Source: Rhodobacteraceae bacterium IMCC1909
GTDB taxonomy: Bacteria > Pseudomonadota > Alphaproteobacteria > Rhodobacterales > Rhodobacteraceae
DNA length: 64,000 bases
Direction of reading: 5' to 3'
Assembly: GCA_030704425.1 (NCBI GenBank)
Contig: JAPDHM010000002.1
Location: 62,001-126,000, forward strand
A model generated the notes under the pieces. The model had not been told where the DNA came from. It worked only from the letters and a program-made list of their open reading frames with translations, and did no database searches. Below, one piece after another: positions 1 to 8,357 of the stretch (positions are counted from its first letter, which is position 1; every line of letters starts with the position of its first letter). A program made the translations under genes and the position numbers.

Positions 1-636
1 GAAGTGGCGTTCCTGATTGAAATGGTTGTGGACTGAAGAGTGGACGGCAGCGAACTTTTGCAGACATCGCATCTGTCGGAAGCGGAGCATAGCGCGTTCT
101 CGTCGTCGAAACGGCAAGTGGGAATTCTCAGCCCGATTATTTACCCAGCGACCCGTTTCCTGCCGATCCGCGTTGCCAACAACTTTCATTGCAGCGCCAT
201 AGGAACGTAGTTTGTCCATCACAACTACTTCTGGTCCGCCATAGCGCTTCATTGCTTTTTTGAAGAATTTCAATGCCGCTTTGCAGTCTCGGCGCTTTGT
301 AACATAACTTTCCAGCACCTCACCTTCGTGATCAACGGCTCGCCAGAGGTAATGTGTCTCTCCGTTGATCTTCACGAAGACCTCGTCCAGGTGCCACTGC
401 CAGTTCGAATAAGATCGCATCCGACTAACCCGGTTTCTTCGTATCTCAGCAGCAAACATCGGACCAAATCTATTCCACCAAAATCGAACTGTTTCATGGC
501 TGATCTCAATGCCTCATTCGTGCAAAAGATCTTCCACATTACGGAGTGAGAACGGAAAACGAACATAAAGCATCACAGCCAAGCGGATGATCTCAGGGCT
601 CGTTTTAAAGTACCTGAATGGGGAGTGTTTTATCAT
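1..636 (-). pseudogene. IS6-family transposase, nonsense-mutated and partial
   Basis: Reading down from the ATG at 634-636, the product starts like the intact transposase at 22554-23261 (KYFKTSPEIIRLA). It then meets a TGA where the intact copy has CGA (Arg41 of the intact protein), in the stretch LLHE-stop-GIEISHE near 513. After the stop the frame stays open to the window edge, with the conserved NWQWHLDEVFVKI segment (first catalytic Asp) and the TDKLRSYG-type second Asp region, here read as MDKLRSYG. The family is a DDE transposase that mobilises the IS. One substitution is enough to explain inactivation. Confidence 0.8.
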
Positions 637-694
637 ACGGCGAGGCTCCGAAACAGCCCTCCCCGCCTCAAGCTCATTTTGTCTGACAGTACCA
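1..694 (-). mobile_element. IS6-type element, A family, copy A1 (cut by window edge)
   Basis: This is the transposase-start end of an IS6/IS26-like element. It matches the intact copy at 22500-23319 almost base for base. Its outer end is the inverted repeat with CTGACAGTACC at about 684-694. The other end lies outside the window. The element is probably immobile in cis because its transposase gene carries a stop (separate entry). Confidence 0.85.
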
Positions 695-857
695 AATAGC
701 GAGTTTCTTGTCAGTCACGCACGCCACAAACCAACCCTGCCCGCTTCAACCAAGTTTAATCTAACGCTGACACAGCGGATATTGATCTTGACTAAGCTCA
801 ATCACGGGCAGACTGTTTTCTCAATGGAGGCGTAATCGCCTTTGGTTATGAAGTTTA
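695..857. repeat. IS end remnant in the gap before the EamA relic
   Basis: This stretch has no gene. It contains CCTGCCCGCTTCAACCAAG followed by TTTAATCTAACGCTGACA at about 736-773, a decayed copy of the A-family IS right end. It marks an older insertion next to copy A1. Confidence 0.5.
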
Positions 858-1737
858 ATGACAAACAATATTCGCGCAATTCTTGTTTGCTTACTCGCCT
901 ATCTTTGCTTTGATCTCATGAGCGTCCACGTTCGGCTTTTATCACAAAGATATTCTCCCCAAGGGTTATCCGTTTATCGGAACATTTTGGGTGTCTTGCC
1001 ATCAATTTTTCTACTCATTTACAATCGTAAGGTTAAGTTTTAATTTCCAAGACTACAAAATAAAACAATGTAAATTAGCTTTTGGACGCGGCCTATTAGT
1101 CGCTGTAGCTCAGCTATTATTTTACACTGCTTTGGTAGACCTAGAATTAGCTACAGTATCGGCCCTCCGCCAAACAAACGCAATTTTTATCGTTTTAATA
1201 ACCGTCGTATTTTATGGAGAAAAGGTTAGAGCATGGCGGTGGGGCGCGGTGATTATAGGATATGGTGGAGCAATTTGGATCATGCAACCAGGATCTAATG
1301 TATTTATTTGGACAGCGGCTTTACCTGTCGGCGCAGCAATTTTCTATGCAGCCTCCACGGTCACACTTCGCAGTTTTGATAAATCAATTTCAAGTGGAAT
1401 AATTTATTTTTACTCATCGATAGCCGCTGCACTTGGAGCGATTATTTTGGCTAGCGGAACAACTGATTTCAGCACAATCCAATCAAAAAGTGATTTATTT
1501 TTAATATTTAGTATGTCTCTATGTGGAGGTTTTGGTGTCGTTTTTTTGATGTATGCCTTTCGACAGGCGCCTGCATCTATGCTCGCCCCGTTTAGCTACT
1601 TCGGGATTTTAGCGGCATTCGGCTTGGGCTGGGTGATTTTCGATGAACTGCCACTAGATAAATTATTTCCAGGCGTGATTTTAATTACTCTTTCAGGACT
1701 AACAATTCTTTGGCGAGAAGAAAGGAACAAAGTTTAG
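858..1737 (+). pseudogene. EamA/DMT-family permease, frameshifted
   Basis: Two overlapping frames together encode one drug/metabolite transporter-type permease of about 290 residues. The first frame (858-1043) carries the first EamA helices and ends IYNRKVKF-stop. The second frame (open 991-1737) continues with NFQDYKIKQCKLAFGRG and the remaining hydrophobic helices of both EamA repeats, ending WREERNKV. The break falls in the T run at about 1039-1042: with one T fewer the text reads on as VKFNFQDYK. The family exports or imports small metabolites across the inner membrane; the substrate is unknown. A sequencing error cannot be excluded, but the IS-rich surroundings make true decay likely. 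The local base composition is AT-richer than the neighbouring D-amino acid enzyme gene. Confidence 0.75.
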
Positions 1738-1790
1738 AGTGCCGTTCAACGAACAAGAGCTTACTTGAAAATACAGGAGGCCCTGTCACC

Positions 1791-2879
1791 TTAAACCAAC
1801 CTACCTCGTGCAGACACTGGAATCGTTTCTATAATGGTATCACCTCTAACCGCCACAAGTTGATCAACCATATTCACAGTGACGCAGACGTGGTTCGGTA
1901 TAACACGTAAGACGTCGCCAACCTCTGGCTTGGTATGACAACGTGACAGATCAAGGAACCCGTGCTCTTCAGCAAATTTATGGATGCGCGCCTTCGGATG
2001 CTCAAGGATAAATCCATACCCATCAAGACCACCAGTGTCAGATGTCAATGTTTTGGAGCCTGCATCCAAAATGCCACGATCCTCGCCCCCGCGACTTACC
2101 AAACTGGTAAATACGTGGAGTGCGCAATCGCCTTGCTGCGCAAACCCAGCTTCGATCATCATGCGATCGTTGAAAATGCAGGTACCAGCCCGATGTTCAG
2201 TTGCGCCAAACAGCTTGCCAATATTGGCAAAATTTGGGGTACCTCCAGTAGAAATAATTCCATGCCTCATACCGAGCACCGCAAACCCTTTAGTCATCTT
2301 GTCAAGAAATATCTGTGTCTCCAGCCAAGTATCCAGCGCCGGATAAAATAGTAGGCCAGCAAAGTTGAGCATTGGATCATTGTTGATGATTTGGGCCAAT
2401 GCGAGTGCTTCACCTGGCGTTTCAACCCCCGCACGTTTTTGCCCTGTGTCACACTCGATCATCACATCCACAGGTCTACCAGACTCACGCGCAGCATTAG
2501 AATAAGCTTCAAGTACAACCGGATTATCAGCGCAAACCTTTAGAGCAATACGCCGTTGTAAAGCTGCCAACCGACCCGAACGCGCCGCTCCCAACAGGTT
2601 GGTTGCAATAATGATATCGGTGATGCCTGCATCCGCCATCACTTCAGCCTCACCTAGTTTTTGGCAGGTAATCCCACGCGCGCCAGCCTCAAGCTGCATC
2701 TTTGCCAAAAGTGGTGATTTATGGGTTTTGATGTGCGGACGATTTGCCACCCCGGCTTCATTGCATAATTTTTGAGCACGCTGGATATTGCGCTCAACTA
2801 CATCAAGATCAATAACTAGGCAGGGTGTACCAAATTCCCTAATGATCTTCGTCTTCATTCTGTTCATAATATCAGTCAT
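1791..2879 (-). CDS. D-threonine aldolase / D-serine dehydratase-like PLP enzyme
   Basis: A 362-residue fold-type III (alanine racemase N-domain) protein. The PLP lysine is expected at K51 in PHIKTHKSP. The barrel follows, with GITCQKLGEAEVMADAG near 88-105 and a glycine-rich phosphate-binding segment STGGTPNF. The C-terminal beta domain has NHVCVTVN with His330 and Cys332. In this family a His-x-Cys pair binds zinc in eukaryotic-type D-serine dehydratases, while D-threonine aldolases have His-x-Asp, so the sequence leans towards D-serine (or D-threo-3-hydroxyaspartate) dehydratase. The ATG at 2879 has ACGAGA just upstream; later Met codons have no better ribosome site. The gene is alone and convergent with the EamA relic. 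Confidence 0.8.
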   Translation of the reverse strand: MTDIMNRMKTKIIREFGTPCLVIDLDVVERNIQRAQKLCNEAGVANRPHIKTHKSPLLAKMQLEAGARGITCQKLGEAEVMADAGITDIIIATNLLGAARSGRLAALQRRIALKVCADNPVVLEAYSNAARESGRPVDVMIECDTGQKRAGVETPGEALALAQIINNDPMLNFAGLLFYPALDTWLETQIFLDKMTKGFAVLGMRHGIISTGGTPNFANIGKLFGATEHRAGTCIFNDRMMIEAGFAQQGDCALHVFTSLVSRGGEDRGILDAGSKTLTSDTGGLDGYGFILEHPKARIHKFAEEHGFLDLSRCHTKPEVGDVLRVIPNHVCVTVNMVDQLVAVRGDTIIETIPVSARGRLV

Positions 2880-2968
2880 TCTCGTCAGCTTGATTAAGAT
2901 ATGCTTTTACTAACACAATGCTTGCTCCAAAGTTAGTGTCTTGTGCCCAATCCCATGAAACTGTGCAT

Positions 2969-3345
2969 GGGGTGCTGTCAGACGAATGAGAAATTGCATC
3001 GGATTACTGGCGCAGCCTGATTCTATGCGCTCAATAATCGGCGCCACTCAGTGAGAATAGCGGCGCGGTTCAGCTTGAAATTGAGGCGTGAGTAAAGGGG
3101 GCGTTGCAACAGCCTCACAGTCAACCTAACCCCAACCTTGCCCTTGTAGCGCCTGAAACGAAATAGCCGTCTCAGCAGGCAAACAGCATTACAGCAAAGC
3201 GGATAATCTCTGGGCTTGTTTTGAAATAGCCGAATGGAGGATGTTCTGTCATTTGCAGATTCTACAAATACACCCTGCTCGCTTCAACAGAGTTTAATCT
3301 GACAGTACCCGCTTGCCCACTTCAACCAAGTTTAATATGAAAGCG
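2969..3345 (-). mobile_element. Internally deleted A-family IS remnant
   Basis: The 2880-3398 gap holds no intact gene. From about 2969 the left IS end is clear (GGTGCTGTCAGACGAATGAG), followed by about 120 bp of the transposase 3' end. The central part of the transposase is missing. From about 3180 the N-terminal coding end and the right inverted repeat (CTGACAGTACCC, about 3299-3310) resume. A second short right-end remnant follows to about 3345. Only degraded coding sequence remains. Confidence 0.75.
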
Positions 3346-3398
3346 CCTCATTTTGCTTAAGTTGAACATCAACTTGGCTCTGACGGCAGTTTAGAAAG

Positions 3399-4346
3399 TC
3401 ACACATCGGCGTTTTGAAATGTCGCTACGATTTCTGCCAGCGCGGATACAGCAATGGACGATGCATCGCGCAGGGATGGCACCAAGCCTATTGGGCCGCG
3501 CAAACGCGCAAGTGAAATATCTGAAACGCCCATATGTCGCAATGTTTCGCACCGCATATCATGGGTGCGATGGCTTCCAAGGCTGCCAATGAAACGCACG
3601 GGCTTGGTCAAAGCTGAACGGAGCAAATGCGGCTCCCAGTCGTGATCATGAAAGAGCGTGAGAAAAGCGGAATGGGCATCGAGTGTGTCAAAGACGTACT
3701 CTCTGTTTGGGGTCGTCAAATATAGCGGCGGCGATGCTGACAAATGCCCAACAGCGGAAAGGTCTGCAGCGTCTGGCGAAAGAAGATGCACCTCATAGCC
3801 TGTTGCGTTGCCAATCTGGGCCATTGATCGAAAAATCGCACCGCGCCCCGCCAGAACGAGACGGTGTCGCGGATCATAGGTAAATGTCCGCGATAAACCT
3901 TCGCCGGAATCGTCCGGGCTGTGAAAGGTCAAGCGCACAGGCTGTCGTTTTGCAAAACACGCCGCTGCGGCGCAAATCGCGTCAGTGTCTGGATTTGGGT
4001 CAATCAACACAGTAAGGGCGCCACCACAGGGTAGTTTCAGATCCGCATATCGAGAGCCTTCACCGTAGCGGATCACTTTCTTGCGTTTGGTGTGTAAGGA
4101 CTTTTGTGCATGAAGTTGAATATCACGGTCGATGCAGCCGTTGGACAGATACCCCGTCATTGCCCCAGCTTCATCGACCAATGCGAGTGAGCCGACGTTG
4201 CGGGCCGCGCCACCTTCAATTTCCAACGATGTGATCAAGGCAAACGGGCGCGACGCTGCTATGAGCGCCGCTCCCTTTGAAATGATATCAGACGCGTGCT
4301 CCGCGTAGACCATTTCGTTAGGCTGAGGCGTCGTCATTGACAACAT
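3399..4346 (-). CDS. XdhC/CoxI-family molybdoenzyme maturation factor (second copy)
   Basis: A 315-residue XdhC-type protein and the last gene of the cox cluster. The N-terminal XdhC domain has the family cysteine motif YLSNGCIDRDI (about residues 66-76) and LKLPCGG. A C-terminal Rossmann-like domain begins LVLAGRGAIFRSMA, and a conserved GSLGSHRTHD near the end is the usual XdhC C-terminal signature. Family members bind and protect the molybdenum cofactor, help its sulfuration and insert it into xanthine or CO dehydrogenases. The ATG at 4346 overlaps the coxG stop by 29 bp; starts at 4337 or 4313 are also possible and none has a strong ribosome site. It is in the position of coxF/coxI in other CO-oxidiser clusters. 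Confidence 0.85.
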   Translation of the reverse strand: MLSMTTPQPNEMVYAEHASDIISKGAALIAASRPFALITSLEIEGGAARNVGSLALVDEAGAMTGYLSNGCIDRDIQLHAQKSLHTKRKKVIRYGEGSRYADLKLPCGGALTVLIDPNPDTDAICAAAACFAKRQPVRLTFHSPDDSGEGLSRTFTYDPRHRLVLAGRGAIFRSMAQIGNATGYEVHLLSPDAADLSAVGHLSASPPLYLTTPNREYVFDTLDAHSAFLTLFHDHDWEPHLLRSALTKPVRFIGSLGSHRTHDMRCETLRHMGVSDISLARLRGPIGLVPSLRDASSIAVSALAEIVATFQNADV

Positions 4347-4773
4347 CAGCGAAGGATTTGAAAAACTTGGCCGCCAGCTTTTTCGCGGTACTTTGGATCA
4401 GTCGGCTGCCCAATTGCGCGAGCTTACCACCAATTGCTGCTTTGGCCTCATAACGCAAGATCGTCTTGTTTGGGCCATCCGCAGTCAGCGTGACGTCGGC
4501 CCCGCCTTTCGCGTGCCCAGCCGCCCCTCCGTTGCCTTGACCGGTGAGTGAAAACGCATCTGGTGCGCCTGCAGTATCGAGTTGGACATCACCGCTGAAC
4601 TTGGCCTTTACTGGGCCAATTTTCAACACCACCTTGGCCTCAAGTTCTGTATCCGAATGTTTTATGAGCTCTTCACAGCCCGGAATGCATTGCTGCAATA
4701 TCTCTGGGTCGTTCAAGGCCGCATAGACCTTTTCCTTAGGCGCGTTGATGATGATTTCGTCTGAAAGTTCCAT
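4318..4773 (-). CDS. coxG: CoxG, SRPBCC-family CO dehydrogenase accessory protein
   Basis: A 151-residue START/SRPBCC-fold protein. It opens with the family pattern MELSDEIIINAPKEKVYAALND and ILQQCIPGCEEL (residues about 1-36), then a glycine-rich stretch and LTADGPNKTILRYEAKAAIGGKLAQLG, all typical of CoxG. CoxG links CO dehydrogenase to the membrane and quinone pool in known CO oxidisers. The canonical Oligotropha protein is longer and ends in a membrane anchor; this one ends FFKSFADVVNDDASA with no hydrophobic segment. It sits 13 bp after the 38-codon ORF and overlaps the downstream XdhC gene. Confidence 0.85.
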   Translation of the reverse strand: MELSDEIIINAPKEKVYAALNDPEILQQCIPGCEELIKHSDTELEAKVVLKIGPVKAKFSGDVQLDTAGAPDAFSLTGQGNGGAAGHAKGGADVTLTADGPNKTILRYEAKAAIGGKLAQLGSRLIQSTAKKLAAKFFKSFADVVNDDASA

Positions 4774-4786
4774 GGAATGTCCTTAT

Positions 4787-4903
4787 TTAGCAGCACGGGA
4801 ATTTTATTGTGGCCAAAAGATCTGCCTGTTCGGGGGTGAGCGCAATTTTGCGGCGAAACCGTTTAGCGATCCGTTTGAGCGTTTTCATAACGTTTCCACT
4901 CAT
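4787..4903 (-). CDS. Small basic protein of 38 residues, coupled to the MobA-like gene
   Basis: A short frame whose ATG (4901-4903) overlaps the stop of the MobA-like gene as ATGA. The product starts MSGNVMKTLKRIAKR, is strongly basic in its first half, then has ALTPEQADLLATIKF and ends in two cysteines. It is followed after 13 bp by coxG. A second possible start is Met6 (4888). The overlap, the dense packing of all neighbours and the well-formed end suggest a real gene. I do not recognise a family. A Cys-Cys end and basic head could suit a metal or redox helper, but that is inference. Confidence 0.5.
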   Translation of the reverse strand: MSGNVMKTLKRIAKRFRRKIALTPEQADLLATIKFPCC

Positions 4904-5490
4904 TGTGCCGCCGCAATGGCAATGTAGTCTTCGGGCGTGTCGACATCGGCAAAAAAGCCTGCAGCTTTCATCTGGTGAAACTGCACATATTCGGGATGCG
5001 CACGCGTAAATGCTTTGCAACCGGGTGATTTGCCGTCGACCAAGAGGCGCGCACGCAATTCTGCAGGAATCACAATCGGGTTGCCTCTTCGTCCATCTGC
5101 CGTCGGGATCGAAATGCGCGCCGGATCGGAAACCTGATGTGCGTCAAGCAAAGCGCGCAAGTCATCTGCCGTGAGTTGCGGCTGATCGCCAAGCCCCATC
5201 AGCACCACCCCATCCGCGCCAGCTGCCCGCAACCCGCAAACGACAGAGGTTTGCTGCCCTTCGGCGAAACCCGGATTGAACACGAACACGACATTCGTGC
5301 CAGCAAGCGCGGCCTCTATTTCGCCGGCCTCATGCCCTGTCACCACGATGACACAAGTCGCGACCGCAGCGTAGTTTTGCACCATGTGGCGAACCATGGG
5401 CACACCATTCACTGGCAAAAGCAGCTTGTTCCGCGCTCCCATACGTTGTGAAAGACCGCCGGCAAGTATGATCGCGATCACATCACGCAT
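4900..5490 (-). CDS. MobA-like nucleotidyltransferase (molybdenum cofactor cytidylyltransferase type)
   Basis: A 196-residue NTP_transf_3 protein. The N-terminal nucleotide-binding motif is IILAGGLSQRMGARNKLLLP (residues about 7-26). VVTGHEAGEIEAAL, VLMGLGDQPQLTADDL (acidic metal site) and RRGNPIVIP complete the MobA/MocA signature. The family attaches CMP or GMP to molybdopterin; CO dehydrogenase carries molybdopterin cytosine dinucleotide, so CMP transfer fits the context. It overlaps the XdhC gene upstream by 8 bp and shares ATGA with the small ORF downstream, so translation is probably coupled. Confidence 0.85.
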   Translation of the reverse strand: MRDVIAIILAGGLSQRMGARNKLLLPVNGVPMVRHMVQNYAAVATCVIVVTGHEAGEIEAALAGTNVVFVFNPGFAEGQQTSVVCGLRAAGADGVVLMGLGDQPQLTADDLRALLDAHQVSDPARISIPTADGRRGNPIVIPAELRARLLVDGKSPGCKAFTRAHPEYVQFHQMKAAGFFADVDTPEDYIAIAAAQ

Positions 5491-6262
5491 GGCTCTGTTT
5501 CACCGCCATACGCCTGATCTGAACGAACTGTGCAAGTATCGACAAAGCGATCTCCTCGGGTGTTACGGCATCTAAATTCAGACCTGCGGGCGCTTGAACG
5601 CTTTCAATGAGTGAGCGATCAATCCCCGCTGCCACAAGCTTTTCAGCAAGTGCAGCGTATTTACGGCGACTTCCAACAAACGCCACATGATCTTTTTTTT
5701 CGCTCAGTGCGGATTTCAGTGCATCAAGGTCGCCCTGTCCTTGGGTGGCAACGACAACAAATTGCTGTTGATGTGGCTTCTTCTGCGCCAAGGTTGCGGC
5801 GACCGACCAATGAAATTGCGGCGCAAAGGCACTGAGTGCTTGTGCGACGGGTGACGCACCTAAAACCACAAGCTGCGGTGCGGGCAGACAAGGTTCGATG
5901 AATATGTCGACTGTCCCGCGAGAAGGGCAGCCATTGCGGGCAAACTGCGTACCGTCGATAGTATCGCCAGCGGTGATACCCTTTTCAGCCAAAAGGTCTT
6001 CAGGCGCGACTGACACAAGTTGCGGTTTGCCGTCACGCAGGGCCTGAAGGGTTGCGCGCTTTACGGCACCACGGGTGCAGCCACCACCGAGCCAGCCTTG
6101 CAAGATCGTTCCATCCGCGCTGAGCAGCGCCTTCGCTCCTGGTTTGGCCGCAGTTGATCCGGCCGTGCGCACAATCGTCGCAAAGGCAAAAGGTTCATCC
6201 TTATCGCGTAATTGCTGCGCGGCCATGGCCAAATCAGTTGAGAAGATTTCGGCCTGTGTCAA
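5483..6262 (-). CDS. XdhC/CoxI-family molybdoenzyme maturation factor (first copy)
   Basis: A 259-residue XdhC-type protein. The N-terminal domain has ATIVRTAGSTAAKPGAKAL and GWLGGGCTRGAVKRAT (about 57-72), with a second cysteine motif RNGCPSRGTVDIFIEP. The C-terminal Rossmann domain starts VVLGASPVAQALSAF and ends with VAFVGSRRKYAALAEKL, the usual XdhC end motif. It should shield and sulfurate the molybdenum cofactor for CoxL. It overlaps coxE by 4 bp (ATGA) and the MobA-like gene by 8 bp, so it belongs to one transcript. It differs clearly in sequence from the second XdhC gene at 3399-4346, so the two probably have separate roles rather than being a recent duplication. Confidence 0.87.
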   Translation of the reverse strand: MTQAEIFSTDLAMAAQQLRDKDEPFAFATIVRTAGSTAAKPGAKALLSADGTILQGWLGGGCTRGAVKRATLQALRDGKPQLVSVAPEDLLAEKGITAGDTIDGTQFARNGCPSRGTVDIFIEPCLPAPQLVVLGASPVAQALSAFAPQFHWSVAATLAQKKPHQQQFVVVATQGQGDLDALKSALSEKKDHVAFVGSRRKYAALAEKLVAAGIDRSLIESVQAPAGLNLDAVTPEEIALSILAQFVQIRRMAVKQSHA

Positions 6263-7440
6263 AGGGAAACCAGATCATGTTCAAGCGCTGCCAGATCAGC
6301 GAGTGTGTTTGCGGCTTTAAAGGTGTCCAGATACGGAAGCGCGGCGGCCATTCCCTCTGCTATGGGCGCATAATCCGCCCAACCTTTCAAAGGGTTCAGC
6401 CAGATTACTTTGCATCCACGTTTTCGCAGTTTTTCCAACGCGGCAGCGAGCATCGCTGGCGGTTCTGTGTCATAACCGTCCGACAGGATCAGCACGACAC
6501 TGCGCCCATCAACGAACCGTTTCGCGTAAGTGTCCGCAAAGCGCATCAGAGACGGCCCAATCTTTGATCCCCCACCGAATCCATCGGCCATCAATGACAG
6601 GCGTCCAATGGCACGCATTGCATCTTTGTCGCGCAGTGCCTCGGTAATTCGCACAAGCCGCGTGTGAAAAAGATAGGCATCAGCCGCCGTATCCGCCCGC
6701 ATCAGCCCGGCCAAAAAGGCTAGAAATACTTGGGCATAGACGGACATAGACCCTGACACGTCGCACAAGGCCACAATCTTGCGCGTGCGATCGGGGCGAC
6801 GCTTGCGCAAAAGGCGCAGGGGTTCGCCACCCGTGGCAAGGCTACTGCGAATAGTTTTGCGAAAATGCAACCTATCGCCTTTGCGCGCAGCAACGCGGCG
6901 ACGAGAGCGTTTGTCGCGCAACGCAGCCCCGATCTGGCGGGCGACATCCTCTGCCTCGGCAATTTCTTCGGGCCGCACCAAATCACGTAGATCACTACGG
7001 TTCAGGTTGCGATTCTCCGAGGCGATCAGTTTACCAGTCCCATCGCTGTCAGCAGCACCTTCCTGACCATCTGGCGCAGTCGCCGATCCGGCACTTCCCG
7101 CGTGTTCGCCCGTGGCGTCACGCGATGAATGGACGCCGTCGTTTACGGTATTACTCAACGACGGAGTAACTTTTTGCCGGACCCGACCCATGTCCATCCA
7201 GTAACTGTCGAACAGATCGTCAAACCGCTCGGCCTCTTCCTTGCACCCTGTGCATACGGCGCGCAAAGCCCGGCGGCTGTCGCCAGGTTGTATGGCGTCA
7301 ATCTCGACAAGTGCAGACATGGCTAAGTCTGCCTCAGCAACGCCCAACCGCAGACCGTTTTCGCGAAGGTGCGCAATGAAGCCCACGATGCGCGCAGATG
7401 GGCCAGGATCGCGGGCCGCAAATTTCGTAACACGGCTCAT
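6259..7440 (-). CDS. coxE: CoxE, VWA-domain CO dehydrogenase maturation protein
   Basis: A 393-residue CoxE-type protein. The N-terminal half has the CoxE helical segment (FIAHLRENGLRLGVAEADLA, residues about 21-40) and a low-complexity acidic linker near 100-150. The C-terminal VWA domain has the metal-ion adhesion motif CDVSGSMS (DxSxS) and later LSDGYDTEPP. CoxE works with the AAA+ ATPase CoxD to finish the copper-sulfur-molybdenum site of CO dehydrogenase. It overlaps coxD by 4 bp and the first XdhC gene by 4 bp. Confidence 0.92.
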   Translation of the reverse strand: MSRVTKFAARDPGPSARIVGFIAHLRENGLRLGVAEADLAMSALVEIDAIQPGDSRRALRAVCTGCKEEAERFDDLFDSYWMDMGRVRQKVTPSLSNTVNDGVHSSRDATGEHAGSAGSATAPDGQEGAADSDGTGKLIASENRNLNRSDLRDLVRPEEIAEAEDVARQIGAALRDKRSRRRVAARKGDRLHFRKTIRSSLATGGEPLRLLRKRRPDRTRKIVALCDVSGSMSVYAQVFLAFLAGLMRADTAADAYLFHTRLVRITEALRDKDAMRAIGRLSLMADGFGGGSKIGPSLMRFADTYAKRFVDGRSVVLILSDGYDTEPPAMLAAALEKLRKRGCKVIWLNPLKGWADYAPIAEGMAAALPYLDTFKAANTLADLAALEHDLVSL

Positions 7441-8312
7441 GCCGCTTTGCCTGCAATACGCCCTGCGACCTCGGGCGTTATCTGGGCTTTATCGCTCTGG
7501 GTCTTTAGCAAAGTGGTCAGCGTCGACTGTAGAACGGCTGGGTCAGCGGTCAAATCGGCAATACCCAACCCCATCAGAGCCGCGGCAAAGTCCAGCATTT
7601 CTGCGATACCGGGAGTCTTTTCGAGGTCTTCTCCGCGCAGTTTCTGGACAAATCCCACGATCTGTTCCCCTAGCCGCACGTCCACCTCTGGACAGCGCGC
7701 TTTCAATATTGCCAGTTCAGTCGCACGTTCAGGATATGCAACGTAGGTATAAAGACAACGCCGTCTTAGCGCGTCCGAAAGATCGCGTGTACCATTCGAC
7801 GTCAAGATCACGATAGGCCGCGTTGTCGCGGTGATTGTGCCTAATTCTGGGATGGAAATCTGAAAATCAGACAGCACTTCCAATAAATAGGCTTCGAATT
7901 CTTCATCCGCTCTGTCAATCTCATCAATCAACAACACAGGTGGCGCCTCTTGCGTTATCGCAGCAAGCAGCGGTCGTTCCAGCAAGAAATCCCGCGAGAA
8001 AATGCGATCCTCAACAGCTTTGCCCGTGACGCCGTCCTCAGAAGCTGCACGAATGCTGAGCAGTTGACGCTGATAGTTCCATTCATAGATCGCCTGCGCG
8101 GCGTCCAGCCCTTCGTAACACTGCAAACGGATCAGCTTTGTGTCTTTGACCGCCGATAACGCTCTCGCGATTTCGGTTTTGCCAACACCGGCAGCCCCTT
8201 CGAGCAATAGTGGCCGCCCTAATGACAAGGCGAGTTGCAAAGCAACCGCCAGGTCGTCAGAAGCCACGTATCCTTCGCCGCCAAGGGCAGTTTGCAGATC
8301 TGTCCAAGTCAT
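7437..8312 (-). CDS. coxD: CoxD, MoxR-type AAA+ ATPase
   Basis: A 291-residue AAA+ ATPase. Walker A is GAAGVGKT (residues 39-46), Walker B is LLIDEID, and the sensor and arginine-finger region is LTSNGTRDLSDALRRRC, as in MoxR proteins. In Oligotropha CoxD is a membrane-bound chaperone-like ATPase that partly unfolds apo-CODH so that the copper-sulfur part of the metal site can be built, working with CoxE. It starts 45 bp after coxL behind a GC-rich hairpin and overlaps coxE by 4 bp. Confidence 0.92.
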   Translation of the reverse strand: MTWTDLQTALGGEGYVASDDLAVALQLALSLGRPLLLEGAAGVGKTEIARALSAVKDTKLIRLQCYEGLDAAQAIYEWNYQRQLLSIRAASEDGVTGKAVEDRIFSRDFLLERPLLAAITQEAPPVLLIDEIDRADEEFEAYLLEVLSDFQISIPELGTITATTRPIVILTSNGTRDLSDALRRRCLYTYVAYPERATELAILKARCPEVDVRLGEQIVGFVQKLRGEDLEKTPGIAEMLDFAAALMGLGIADLTADPAVLQSTLTTLLKTQSDKAQITPEVAGRIAGKAA

Positions 8313-8325
8313 CAGAATTCCCCAA

Positions 8326-8347
8326 AGGGCGGGTGTGATCCCGCCCT
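8326..8347 (-). terminator. Intercistronic GC hairpin between coxL and coxD
   Basis: GGGCGGG at 8327-8333 pairs exactly with CCCGCCC at 8340-8346 around a six-base loop, with one more A-T pair outside. On the minus strand it is followed by only TTT. It is better seen as an attenuator or mRNA-stabilising hairpin that favours coxMSL over coxDE than as a full terminator. Confidence 0.6.
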
Positions 8348-8357
8348 ATCGCTTCCA

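Noticed and set aside
4544-4764. Overlapping plus-strand frames inside coxG
   Set aside because: Antisense shadows; no ribosome site or homology.
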